From Nitrososphaerota archaeon (GTDB taxonomy: Archaea > Thermoproteota > Nitrososphaeria > Nitrososphaerales > UBA57), in contig JACPBJ010000064.1 of assembly GCA_016180375.1 (NCBI GenBank), positions 1 to 33,901 on the forward strand: DNA of 33,901 nt, written 5' to 3'. Position numbers and translations under genes: made by a program. The notes beneath the pieces are model-generated. The model saw only the letters and a list, made by a program, of their open reading frames with translations. It ran no database searches and was not told where the DNA came from. This document shows positions 16,767-23,265 of the stretch, one piece after another (position 1 is the first letter of the stretch; every line of letters begins with the position of its first letter).

Positions 16767-17067
16767 GTTCGATTAAGCTGCACACTCGTTCCAAACGATC
16801 CCCCTATACGGGGAGTCATGCACGTGTGCGTGCTTTGCAAATAGAACTGTAAGCTATCTACTCTAGTAAAGTACTAAGTACTCTTCTTTCCTTATACTCT
16901 ATGCCCCTAGGTATATACCAATCAGAGGGAATCGAATATCAGTTTCACGACTAGAAGGCGTGCGGCTCGCAATATTTTTTAATTAGAGCAAAGCAAGGTT
17001 ATACAGCAGTGATGCGTGTAAGACAGCGAGCAATTACGTCTCCGATGTTATCAATTCTGCTCCCCGC
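16767..17067. other. Intergenic region with structured element B and aIF1 promoter area
   Basis: No protein gene is seen in these 301 bases. The left part contains the hairpin cluster 16780-16883 described separately. The right part is AT-rich (ATTTTTTAATTAG near 16973-16985) and has GGTTATACAG near 16997-17006, a possible TATA element for the aIF1 gene with a leader of about 40 bases. No tRNA cloverleaf could be fitted. Confidence 0.5.
16780..16883 (+). ncRNA. Putative structured RNA or repeat element B
   Basis: Outer arms GCACAC (16780-16785) and GTGTGC (16824-16829) enclose two hairpins: TCGTT/AACGA (16786-16790 with 16794-16798) and TCCCC/GGGGA (16799-16803 with 16810-16814). Together they make a neat three-way junction. 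Further on, TACTCTAG (16859-16866) and AAGTACTC recur in copy C near 19959-19979. A TATATAT sequence at the very end of the mtnP gene could drive transcription. The CAGGGGC core of copies A, C and D is absent, so membership of that family is uncertain. Confidence 0.35.
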
Positions 17068-17394
17068 ATGGGAAGCGATGAAATAGTGGCGGAAGTCTGT
17101 AACAAGTGCGGCCTTCCCCTCGATCTATGCGTTTGCGAGGAACTAGAGAAGGAGGAAACTCGTATAGTAGTCAGACTTGAGATGAGAAGGTTCAGGAAGC
17201 CAACGACAATGATAGAAGGATTGAATCCGAAGAGAACAGACCTTGAGAAGATTGCCCATCAGTTGAAGAGTAAGCTTGCCTGTGGAGGCACAGCGAAAGA
17301 GGGCTACATTCTGCTTCAGGGAGATCATAGAGACAGGATCAAAGAGCATCTTATCGGACTGGGGTTCAGTGAATCGGCGATAGAGGTCCAATAA
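17068..17394 (+). CDS. Translation initiation factor aIF1 (SUI1)
   Basis: This factor controls start-codon selection on the small ribosomal subunit. It has an archaeal N-terminal zinc-type cluster (CNKCGLPLDLCVC) and then the SUI1 domain: MIEGLNPKRTDLEKIAHQLK, the signature KLACGGTAKEG, LQGDHRDRIKEHL and GF. The 108 residues are complete, with an ATG start. The zinc-ribbon gene follows two bases after its stop, so the two share a transcript. Confidence 0.94.
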   Translation: MGSDEIVAEVCNKCGLPLDLCVCEELEKEETRIVVRLEMRRFRKPTTMIEGLNPKRTDLEKIAHQLKSKLACGGTAKEGYILLQGDHRDRIKEHLIGLGFSESAIEVQ

Positions 17395-17396
17395 CC

Positions 17397-17603
17397 ATGG
17401 CGGATTCCCAGCAAGGTGATAGTCGAAAAATCTCAGTAAGACATACTTTGGGAGGTTCTCCAAAATTCTGTCCGCATTGTCTTGGGAAGCTTGAAGTTGC
17501 AAGTTCCATAAGCGGATGGCTTATCCCAAGCGACTATTATTGCCCTAATTGCGGCTATCGAGGCCCAATTTCCTTTGAACGCGATAAATCTTTGGATGGT
17601 TAG
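17397..17603 (+). CDS. Small zinc-ribbon protein
   Basis: The 68-residue protein has two knuckles, CPHC (about residue 25) and CPNCGYRG (about 49), spaced as in a zinc ribbon. Around them are GKLE and SGWLIPSDYY segments. The specific family is not recognised. It starts two bases after aIF1 in the same direction, which suggests a translation- or RNA-related role by context only. Confidence 0.7.
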   Translation: MADSQQGDSRKISVRHTLGGSPKFCPHCLGKLEVASSISGWLIPSDYYCPNCGYRGPISFERDKSLDG

Positions 17604-17643
17604 AGGATAAGGATAAGTGAAACGACTTACGGCTGAGATTTGA

Positions 17644-18645
17644 TTGGGCGAGGATAATAGCAGTCATAAGCTGGAAGACCTGCGCAAGAGTTTCTCAACG
17701 ACACTACTTGTGTTAATATTGATCTTTGCAGGGTTCCTGTTTCTATCATTTCCTTTGGGATCGTATGCCTTCTATAACGGTAATTTGAGCACAAGTTCTG
17801 CCGAGCCAATAATTCGCGATATTCCCGTATTCGTTGTGGGTCTTCCAATCGAGCTTCCTGCGAGGATGACCTTTAGCGACCTCTTCGCCGTGCTTTGGAT
17901 AATTCATTTGATCTTTTTTGTCATTGCAATAAATGGCCCGTATTCTTCGCTTTGGCAAGTTATCAAGAAGTTACCTAAAGGTGGGATAGTAAGGATGTAT
18001 GATAACGGTGTCACTTCCATGGTAGTTACTTTCACATCAGTCGCGTTGGTCACAAGCATAATCGAAAGGCTCCAGACAACGGTGGGTATAGCCTCTGGTT
18101 CGTTACCAGAAACAGATCCCATTCAGACCTTTACAGGAATCGCACTTGCGCCCTTAACGGAAGAGATAGGATTCAGAGTAAGCACCATAGGATTGATTGC
18201 ATTTACAATGCTCTTGGGAAGGTACCAATTGAGCTATGCGCTGAAAGCTTTCTGGCACCCCGGCAGATATCTGAACTATCCTTCAAACCGTGGGAATAGA
18301 AGCATGTATACAATCTATGCAGTTGCTATCATTTCTGGAATTCTCTTCGGTCTTGCGCATATTCTTTTTGGGGCAGGATGGCAGGTAGGAAAGTTCACGA
18401 CAAGTTCGATAGCGGGAATAATGCTAGGCATACTTTACATCAGAGTTGGGTTGCCGGCCGCAGTACTGATGCATTGGGCTTTCAACTATTTTAGAAGCTC
18501 TTACTACTATTTTGGACAGGTAATTGACGGCGTGATGGTTCAGCAAGGCATGGAAGTTTTACTTGTTGTCATCGGGGCAATGAGCCTTGGGTACGCAATA
18601 CTCACAAGAGCAACCACTAAATCATCTACTTTCGACGCTGGTTAG
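17644..18645 (+). CDS. CPBP family intramembrane metalloprotease (CAAX protease-like)
   Basis: The multi-pass membrane protein carries the complete Abi/CPBP active-site set: E173-E174...R178 (EEIGFR), F235...H239 (FGLAH) and H277...N281 (HWAFN). Family members are glutamate-type intramembrane proteases related to Rce1; the substrate is unknown. It has 333 residues, with a hydrophobic N-terminal segment at about 18-40 and a loop of about 100 residues before the catalytic half. The start is TTG. Its 3' end overlaps the convergent dCMP deaminase gene by 20 bases. Confidence 0.85.
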   Translation: MGEDNSSHKLEDLRKSFSTTLLVLILIFAGFLFLSFPLGSYAFYNGNLSTSSAEPIIRDIPVFVVGLPIELPARMTFSDLFAVLWIIHLIFFVIAINGPYSSLWQVIKKLPKGGIVRMYDNGVTSMVVTFTSVALVTSIIERLQTTVGIASGSLPETDPIQTFTGIALAPLTEEIGFRVSTIGLIAFTMLLGRYQLSYALKAFWHPGRYLNYPSNRGNRSMYTIYAVAIISGILFGLAHILFGAGWQVGKFTTSSIAGIMLGILYIRVGLPAAVLMHWAFNYFRSSYYYFGQVIDGVMVQQGMEVLLVVIGAMSLGYAILTRATTKSSTFDAG

Positions 18646-19102
18646 CTTGTGGTCTGAAGACTTGTAATTCTATGTTAGCTTCTTCCAGAAGCCTCCGCCC
18701 CAGATCGTCAGGATAATCGCCTCCAACAACGACCTTCCTGATCCCTGCATTGATTATCATCTTGGCGCAAATCGTGCAAGGAACATTGGTCGTATAGATG
18801 GTTGCCCCTTCCGTCCTCATTCCATGTAGTGCAGCTTGGGTAATGGAATTCTCTTCTGCATGACAACAGGCACATTTGTCAAGATCTTTGCCCCTCGGAT
18901 ACTCTTTTTCACTCGCATTACACCGAGCACAGCCCCCATCATCACAATTTCTTATACCTCGAGGAGTACCATTATAGCCCGTAGAGATTATCTGTTTGTC
19001 TCTGACAAGTATTGCCCCAACCTGTCTTCTGATACAACTCGATCTTGCCTTAACTGCGTGAGCGACATTCATGAAATATTCGTCCCATGGAGGTCTGACC
19101 AT
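18626..19102 (-). CDS. dCMP deaminase (ComEB-like)
   Basis: The enzyme deaminates dCMP to dUMP for dTTP synthesis. The catalytic zinc site is CHAEENS plus PCTICAKMI. An additional Cys set upstream (CDDGGCARC and CACC) is typical of the dCMP deaminase subgroup. The start is put at the ATG giving MVRPPWDEYFM, the usual N-terminus. A TTG four codons upstream (19114) is the alternative. A TATATAT promoter element near 19140-19146 fits either. Confidence 0.9.
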   Translation of the reverse strand: MVRPPWDEYFMNVAHAVKARSSCIRRQVGAILVRDKQIISTGYNGTPRGIRNCDDGGCARCNASEKEYPRGKDLDKCACCHAEENSITQAALHGMRTEGATIYTTNVPCTICAKMIINAGIRKVVVGGDYPDDLGRRLLEEANIELQVFRPQANQRRK

Positions 19103-19304
19103 CTTCTCGATCAATCTGGTTAGCCATCATGCGCTCAAATATATAATCGAACCGACAGGAGGTTCTGGTAACTCTACGGCTAAGCAACGCATAGCTAATT
19201 ACCATTTATTCCCATGTTTTGAGTTTATATTGCAAACAAGGGAAAAATTTCTACACACAGGCTTAACACACCCTCGAAGGTTATCTGAACACCCAGTTTC
19301 AAAA

Positions 19305-19312
19305 TTTATATA
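19305..19312 (+). promoter_or_regulatory. TATA box for L12
   Basis: TTTATATA lies about 35 bases before the ATG of the L12 gene and predicts a leader of around ten bases. This gives L12 its own promoter, apart from the L11/L1/L10 genes on the other strand. Confidence 0.55.
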
Positions 19313-19346
19313 GGCTTCAAGTAATTCGATTCGATTGGTAAATAGT

Positions 19347-19643
19347 ATGGAATATGTTTACGCTGCTTTGCTTCTGCACAAGCTGGCGAAGCCAATTAAC
19401 GAGGATGGTATTAAGAAGGTAATCTCTGCCACAGGAGCAACGCCGGATGACGTCAAGGTCAAGGCGTTAGTCTCGGCTCTTGGGGAGGTCAATATTGACG
19501 AGGCTCTGAAGAGCGCTACTGTAGCACCTGTTGCTACACCTGCTGCTGCTGCTCCAGCTGCCGCAGAAGCTAAGAAAGAGGAAGCTAAAGAAGAGAAACC
19601 TGCCGAAGAGGCACTCGAAGGATTATCAAGCCTATTCGGTTAG
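19347..19643 (+). CDS. rpl12: Ribosomal protein L12 (P1), archaeal stalk protein
   Basis: This protein forms the stalk that recruits elongation factors. The N-terminal dimerisation domain is MEYVYAALLLHKLAKPINED; an Ala/Pro hinge and charged Lys/Glu stretch follow, ending in the factor-binding tail LEGLSSLFG. The start is the ATG at 19347; a TTG four codons earlier is in frame but the family starts at MEYVYAALLL. The gene is not behind L10 as in most archaea but on the opposite strand, convergent with it. A CCCAG/CTGGG hairpin followed by a T-rich run lies just downstream. Confidence 0.95.
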   Translation: MEYVYAALLLHKLAKPINEDGIKKVISATGATPDDVKVKALVSALGEVNIDEALKSATVAPVATPAAAAPAAAEAKKEEAKEEKPAEEALEGLSSLFG

Positions 19644-19651
19644 ACTAAACT

Positions 19652-19684
19652 CCCAGCACATCTGGGGGACCTCATTTTCCTTTA
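19652..19684 (+). terminator. Probable terminator after L12
   Basis: CCCAG (19652-19656) pairs with CTGGG (19662-19666) around a five-base loop, followed by CATTTTCCTTT. Archaeal termination depends mainly on T-runs, so the T-rich part is the more relevant signal. Confidence 0.4.
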
Positions 19685-19810
19685 AGCTTGCGGTAAGTAA
19701 TAGAAGTTCAAGTGTAAGAGATTTTTGTGCCTTATACGGTAGAATCCAGATTAGACCATACTGAGCTACGGTGGCTCACCCAAGCGCCATACGGTTGCAG
19801 TTTAGGCATT

Positions 19811-19827
19811 TTCTGAAATTTTCAGAA
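19811..19827. promoter_or_regulatory. Palindrome upstream of ncRNA copy C
   Basis: TTCTGAAA and TTTCAGAA are perfect inverted arms around one central T. The palindrome ends 16 bases before the TATA box of copy C, a typical place for an operator or activator site. No equivalent was seen upstream of the other copies, so it may be unrelated. Confidence 0.35.
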
Positions 19828-19843
19828 GGCAGATTTCATACGC

Positions 19844-19850
19844 TTTATAT
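19844..19850 (+). promoter_or_regulatory. TATA box of putative ncRNA copy C
   Basis: TTTATAT is 24 bases upstream of CAGGGGC (19875-19881), the same arrangement as the boxes at 1587 and 27377(-). No protein gene on this strand lies downstream, so the promoter is not explained by a coding gene. Confidence 0.6.
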
Positions 19851-19870
19851 GGTATTCCCCAGTCTATTTT

Positions 19871-19979
19871 TGTGCAGGGGCGTGCCCTGTCCTCTTTACA
19901 GGGGGTGTTATGCGCGCACATATACTATACAACATAATTACAAACTCTAAGAGTAGCTTACTCTAGCAGTAAGTTACTC
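19871..19979 (+). ncRNA. Putative small structured RNA, intergenic family copy C
   Basis: This is the best copy. Outer arms TGTGC (19871-19875) and GCACA (19916-19920) can close a domain. Inside, CCCTGT (19885-19890) pairs with ACAGGG (19898-19903), or CAGGG (19875-19879) pairs with the same CCCTG (19885-19889); the two are mutually exclusive. A perfect 12-pair hairpin with a G-T wobble (19951-19962 with 19968-19979, loop CTAGC) may end the transcript. It lies between convergent genes and so cannot be an mRNA leader. No match to a known RNA class was recognised. Confidence 0.5.
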
Positions 19980-19992
19980 AAAGGATCGCATA

Positions 19993-20862
19993 CTATGACT
20001 GGTAGCCTTTCTTCTTTGCCAGATTCAATATGGCTTTGGCTTTTGCTTCGCTATCCGCAATAACTGCAGTCGCAGTATCCTTGGATATGTAACCTGCAGA
20101 TACCGCTAATGCCTTTGCATTTCTGAAACCTTTTGCGATTATAAGAGGTGTGCTCTCCTTGGTCAAATATACCTGCTGCACAGCAATGCCAAGCGCTGCT
20201 GCGAATGAATTCTTCAGTTCGTTCAGGTATGATTCGGGATCTATAGCAATGTCTTTTTCTCTGAATAATAGTCCATCCATGTATGCAATGTTTACCGAGA
20301 TTCCTGCCTTAATCGGCTTGAGACCGAGTCTTGAAAGTAGACCAGCAAGTGGTGCAGAAATCACATCTCCAGCTTTGGCTACTACAGTATCTTTGTTGAC
20401 GAATATACTGCCGCTTTCGATCTTTGTCGCCACCTTAGCCCCTTTGAACTCGCTGAGCACAGGACCAGGAGGAATTCCCGTATTGCCAGCCGGAATCACG
20501 ATTTCCTCAGTAGCAATATCACCTGCTCTTGCAGGCAAACTTACCCTGCCTTTCTGCAAGATAAGATAGAGCTTGAAGGGATTCATGTCGGTGAGAATTA
20601 GCACGTTTTGCCCTTTGAGCTCCTTCAACAACGCATCAGCATTCGGAAGATTCATCTTCGATAGAGCAATGTTTGTAAGCGTGTTCTTTGCAACTATGAT
20701 ATCGAGTTGATTCCTGAAGGACTTTTTCAAGCCCATAATTTGAGCAGCTCTAACCTTACCTATTCCGGCAACGGCTATGACTTTGCGCTTCTTCGCTAAA
20801 GCAGCGACGCGTTCTATTGCCTGCACTTTCTTGGGCTTGTACACCCTTTCAGTAACTTGCAA
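19993..20862 (-). CDS. rpl10: Ribosomal protein L10 (P0)
   Basis: P0 anchors the L12 dimers to the large subunit. The rRNA-binding N-terminal domain is clear (AAQIMGLKKSF, then VAKNTLTNIAL). The archaeal insertion domain carries PAGNTGIPPGPVLSEF, and the L12-binding helices lie in the C-terminal third. At 289 residues it ends in LNLAKKKGYQS and lacks the charged tail ending in a GLFG-like motif that many archaeal P0 proteins share with L12. The TTG start is one base after the L1 stop. L10 faces L12 across a 349-base gap. Confidence 0.94.
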   Translation of the reverse strand: MQVTERVYKPKKVQAIERVAALAKKRKVIAVAGIGKVRAAQIMGLKKSFRNQLDIIVAKNTLTNIALSKMNLPNADALLKELKGQNVLILTDMNPFKLYLILQKGRVSLPARAGDIATEEIVIPAGNTGIPPGPVLSEFKGAKVATKIESGSIFVNKDTVVAKAGDVISAPLAGLLSRLGLKPIKAGISVNIAYMDGLLFREKDIAIDPESYLNELKNSFAAALGIAVQQVYLTKESTPLIIAKGFRNAKALAVSAGYISKDTATAVIADSEAKAKAILNLAKKKGYQS

Positions 20863-20863
20863 A

Positions 20864-21529
20864 CTACTTTGCCTCCGTCACCAGCATCTTGCTTGGCTTG
20901 GACATAGTAAGTTTTACCAATACTGACCTGATATTCCCTTGACCCCTCGGTAGTTTCTTCTCAAGAGCGCTAACTACTGCAAGGCCATTTTCTGCAATCT
21001 TTGCATCGGGCATGCTTTCTTCCCCGATTTTTGCTCCAAAGGATAGCTGCTGTCTTCCTCTAACCCTAGTTGCCGTCTTGTATCTCGCAATCATGCTGTC
21101 TATCGGTGCATTCGGGGGAACTGGAGAGGGCATCTTTCCTTTAGGTCCCAAGGTCTGGCCTAATGACTTGCCTATCTTTGCCATCAAAGCAGTCTCGGAA
21201 AGGAAAAAGTCGTATGTTCTTGTAATCTTCTTTGACGCACGCTTATTCGTAGCAAGCCTATCTATTTCATCTGCCCCAATAACTTTGTCCGCCTTCGCTC
21301 GTTCAGCCCTCAAAGCCAAGTCTGCAGTAGCAAAAACACAGACCTTAGCTAGCTTGCTTGGAGGGTTTGGAAGGAATACAACCTCGTTCACGTTCAAATC
21401 CTGCTTCTTGGCATCGATGTCTTTAAGCGTGCAGATTAGCTCGAACGATTGAGAAAATTTCTTCTTTTCACTAGAGTTACGCGCTTTGCTTATCAATTCT
21501 GTGATATTTGTAGTGGTAATCAATTCCAA
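20864..21529 (-). CDS. rpl1: Ribosomal protein L1
   Basis: L1 builds the mobile stalk that helps release deacylated tRNA, and in many archaea it represses its own operon. Landmarks are VNEVVFLPNPP near residue 48, ADLALRAERAKADKVIG, FLSETALMAKIGKSLGQTLGPKGKMPSPVPP and TMSKPSKMLV at the end. The 221 residues are complete, with a TTG start. A TATA box lies in the gap after L11, so L1-L10 can be transcribed separately from L11. Confidence 0.95.
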   Translation of the reverse strand: MELITTTNITELISKARNSSEKKKFSQSFELICTLKDIDAKKQDLNVNEVVFLPNPPSKLAKVCVFATADLALRAERAKADKVIGADEIDRLATNKRASKKITRTYDFFLSETALMAKIGKSLGQTLGPKGKMPSPVPPNAPIDSMIARYKTATRVRGRQQLSFGAKIGEESMPDAKIAENGLAVVSALEKKLPRGQGNIRSVLVKLTMSKPSKMLVTEAK

Positions 21530-21570
21530 ACAGCCCTATCGAATCCGTTTTCTCTATCTATTTTCCTTAT

Positions 21571-21578
21571 TTTATAAA
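21571..21578 (-). promoter_or_regulatory. TATA box for L1-L10
   Basis: Read on the minus strand, TTTATAAA lies between the L11 stop and the L1 start, about 45 bases before the L1 TTG. It gives a leader of roughly 20 bases and a second promoter inside the ribosomal cluster. Confidence 0.5.
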
Positions 21579-21588
21579 TCTTGAATGG

Positions 21589-22074
21589 TTAGTCACTTAA
21601 AGCTTTATCCCACGTTCCTTCGTCCATCTGCTTCAATATCTCCCTAGGATCCTGGCCTTCGACCTTCACACCCATGCTGACACATGTACCTACAACTTCT
21701 TTTGCACCAGATCTTTTTGAGACCGCGTACGACTGTTCACTCTTGGCCTTTGCAATCTTTACGACTTGTGTCATGGTAAGATTTCCTGCAAGGTTTGCCT
21801 TTGGGGTCCCTGAACCCTTTGGAATTCTAGCTTCTTTGACTATAAGCGCGGCAGCCGTAGGGACACCGACTTCTACGGTAAATTGCTTTGTTGACGTATC
21901 GACGTTTATCTTAACCGGAACCCTCATCCCTGCATAATCCTTTGTTTTTTCATTGATATCTTTGACAATCATCATTACGTTTACGCCTAGAGGGCCCAAA
22001 GCCGGTCCTAGCGGAGGACCCGCATTTGCTTCTCCTCCAACTACAAGTGCCGATACTGCCTTCTGCTCGCCCAT
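21589..22074 (-). CDS. rpl11: Ribosomal protein L11
   Basis: L11 binds the GTPase-associated centre of the large rRNA at the base of the stalk. The N-terminal signature GGEANAGPPLGPALGPLGVNVM is clear, as is the C-terminal rRNA-binding domain (GNLTMTQVVKIAKAKSEQSYAVS and GTCVSMGV). It has 161 residues. Its ATG overlaps the stop of spt5 by one base, so the two are coupled. Confidence 0.96.
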   Translation of the reverse strand: MGEQKAVSALVVGGEANAGPPLGPALGPLGVNVMMIVKDINEKTKDYAGMRVPVKINVDTSTKQFTVEVGVPTAAALIVKEARIPKGSGTPKANLAGNLTMTQVVKIAKAKSEQSYAVSKRSGAKEVVGTCVSMGVKVEGQDPREILKQMDEGTWDKALSD

Positions 22075-22541
22075 TACGCCTTCGCCTTGGCCTTCTCTAC
22101 CAGCCTTAGATAGTTTGCGTCCGTAGTTACAGGCATCTGGTATGGGGCATCTAGCAGCACGAAAGTTGCCTCGTTTCGCTCAATCCTGTTGATTTTTGCG
22201 CGCATGCCTTTGAACGGACCCGATGTTACCTCCACTATATCATCCGCGCCCAGTTCCTGAGCCGCTGGCCTAGTAACTAAGAACTTCTGAATGTCTTCAA
22301 ACTGTATCATGCCAGGAATCTGGCTCTTGACGTGCTTGAAGCCTACTATAGCGTCGCCTACTGCTTGGGCATTTGGCGCCTCAAAATATACGTATCCCTT
22401 GTGTCCTTCAAGAACCAGTATTGCGTAGATGCTCTTCCCTTTCATCTGGGCCCTTGTACCTACAAAGTTCGCTACGGTCTTTTCTTGACCGCCTGTGGTC
22501 TTGACCGCATAAATCCTGCTCGGAGGAACCAATTCGCTCAT
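22074..22541 (-). CDS. spt5: Transcription elongation factor Spt5 (NusG homologue)
   Basis: Spt5 closes the RNA polymerase clamp over DNA and increases processivity. The NGN domain occupies the first 90 residues (IYAVKTTGGQEKTVANFV, then GYVYFEAPNAQAVGDAI). A KOW domain follows (DIVEVTSGPFKGMRAKINRIE). It has 155 residues with an ATG start. The gene lies between secE and L11, the common archaeal order. Confidence 0.96.
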   Translation of the reverse strand: MSELVPPSRIYAVKTTGGQEKTVANFVGTRAQMKGKSIYAILVLEGHKGYVYFEAPNAQAVGDAIVGFKHVKSQIPGMIQFEDIQKFLVTRPAAQELGADDIVEVTSGPFKGMRAKINRIERNEATFVLLDAPYQMPVTTDANYLRLVEKAKAKA

Positions 22542-22547
22542 ACAAAT

Positions 22548-22724
22548 CTAACCCTGAAGCCTAAGAAGAGAGCCTATTAGTTGCACAATATAGCCTATGG
22601 TTCCCACTACAGCAATCCCAAGCATTGTGAGCTTCATGTAGAGGTAAAACTCCTCTCTGTCGGACTTGTGCGCAAGTTTGAGCGTATTGATGCTGGCGCG
22701 CACGAAATTCCCTATGTCTACCAT
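22548..22724 (-). CDS. secE: Preprotein translocase subunit SecE (Sec61 gamma)
   Basis: This 58-residue tail-anchored protein clamps the SecY channel. It has an amphipathic N-terminal helix with the typical LKLAHKSDREEFYLYMK motif and one membrane helix (about residues 33-52). The ATG at 22724 follows ACAGGAA. The stop is six bases before the spt5 start, giving the conserved secE-spt5-L11 arrangement. A TATATT-type box at 22758-22764, read on the minus strand, sits at a suitable distance. Confidence 0.93.
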   Translation of the reverse strand: MVDIGNFVRASINTLKLAHKSDREEFYLYMKLTMLGIAVVGTIGYIVQLIGSLLRLQG

Positions 22725-22757
22725 TTCCTGTAATCCACAACTCTGAAAACTACCATC

Positions 22758-22764
22758 AATATAT
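22758..22764 (-). promoter_or_regulatory. TATA box for the secE-spt5-L11 operon
   Basis: ATATATT on the minus strand lies about 35 bases before the secE ATG and predicts a leader of about ten bases. Confidence 0.45.
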
Positions 22765-22787
22765 CCTTTGCAGAAAGCATTTGCTTC

Positions 22788-22859
22788 TCAATTCTTCCAT
22801 TGGGTTGCCACTTTCTTGCTTTTCGTGCGCATCTTCTTCCTAACTGACTTCCAAGACAT
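22788..22859 (-). CDS. Possible 23-residue basic micro-protein
   Basis: An ATG-started frame encodes MSWKSVRKKMRTKSKKVATQ and three more residues, extremely rich in Lys and Arg. A TATA-like ATAAATAATA (22891-22900, minus strand) sits about 30-40 bases upstream of the ATG. Size and charge recall tiny ribosomal proteins such as L41e, but the sequence does not clearly match. It lies directly upstream of the secE promoter in the same direction. With so few codons, chance cannot be excluded. Confidence 0.3.
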   Translation of the reverse strand: MSWKSVRKKMRTKSKKVATQWKN

Positions 22860-22975
22860 TGCTTTGGCCTCTGCCGAGCCCGTGAGCAGGTATTATTTAT
22901 GCACGTAAAATCAGTGCTAGTTGACCATTTGATATCATTCACTTTAACATTCTCGAGTTCTACCTACCTGCAATA

Positions 22976-23018
22976 ACGCGCCCGTGCATGCAAACTATAC
23001 GGGGAGAGTCGCATGAGG
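22976..23018 (-). repeat. Element E, weak relative of the intergenic RNA family
   Basis: On the minus strand the segment reads CTCCCCGTATAGTTTG, then CATGCACGGGCGCG. This lines up with the TCCCC..CTA.TTTTG..CAGGGGCG block spanning spacer and core of copies C and D. No TATA box is present at the right distance. On the plus strand it shares CTATACGGGGAG with element B at 16804-16815. It is probably a decayed copy. Confidence 0.3.
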
Positions 23019-23228
23019 CAAGAAAATAATGGGCACATTAATGAGGTGATTGTTAAGCCTATGATTAAGATAGAAAAGGCCTTTCAAAACTGCTGCTTAT
23101 CATTTTCTAGTTTGGAAGTTAAGAGCCAAGAAAAATTGTAACCTTAGATGGCTCTGTAAGATGCAATAGCCAGTCTTTTTGCCGCTCGATTGTTTCATTA
23201 TGATTAACAAATACAATTGATTATACGC

Positions 23229-23236
23229 TTTTAAAG
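23229..23236 (+). promoter_or_regulatory. Promoter element of apgM
   Basis: TTTTAAAG lies 29 bases before the TTG start at 23266, which implies a leaderless mRNA beginning at or near the TTG. Confidence 0.45.
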
Positions 23237-23265
23237 GAAGTCACTTCGAGAATTGTTCATCCGCA

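Larger units (their letters stand above)
19644..19992. other. Intergenic region between convergent L12 and L10 genes
   Basis: The 349 bases contain no protein gene. From left to right they hold a probable terminator hairpin, an unassigned stretch with a short GAGC/GCTC stem near 19760, an 8+8 base palindrome at 19811-19827, a TATA box at 19844-19850, ncRNA copy C and a long hairpin at 19951-19979. Confidence 0.6.
22860..23265. other. Intergenic region upstream of apgM
   Basis: About 400 bases without a convincing protein gene. It contains the promoter area of the possible micro-protein, element E (22976-23018), a GGCCTTT palindrome near 23077-23086, a GGCT/AGCC stem near 23150-23175 and, at 23229-23236, the TTTTAAAG promoter element of apgM. 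The rest is AT-rich and unassigned. Confidence 0.5.

Noticed and set aside
16767..16840. A tRNA-like GGTTCGATT segment with hairpins after mtnP
   Set aside because: The T-arm stem does not close, there is no acceptor stem or anticodon arm, and the hairpins fit a different fold.
17019..17064. Possible C/D box guide RNA (GTGATG...CGATG) before aIF1
   Set aside because: The C boxes are imperfect and no CTGA D box is present at the right spacing.
19120..19160. GGTTCGATTA repeated near 16764 and on the minus strand near 19137
   Set aside because: The ten-base match is isolated and the surroundings differ; one lies in a promoter and the other just after a stop codon.
20150..20569. Antisense open frames opposite L10 and L1
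   Set aside because: Hydrophobic or Ser-rich shadows of clear ribosomal protein genes.
22718..22942. A 74-residue open frame on the minus strand upstream of secE
   Set aside because: It overlaps the secE start in another frame, has no recognisable domain and has a composition unlike a folded protein. secE and its promoter explain the region better.
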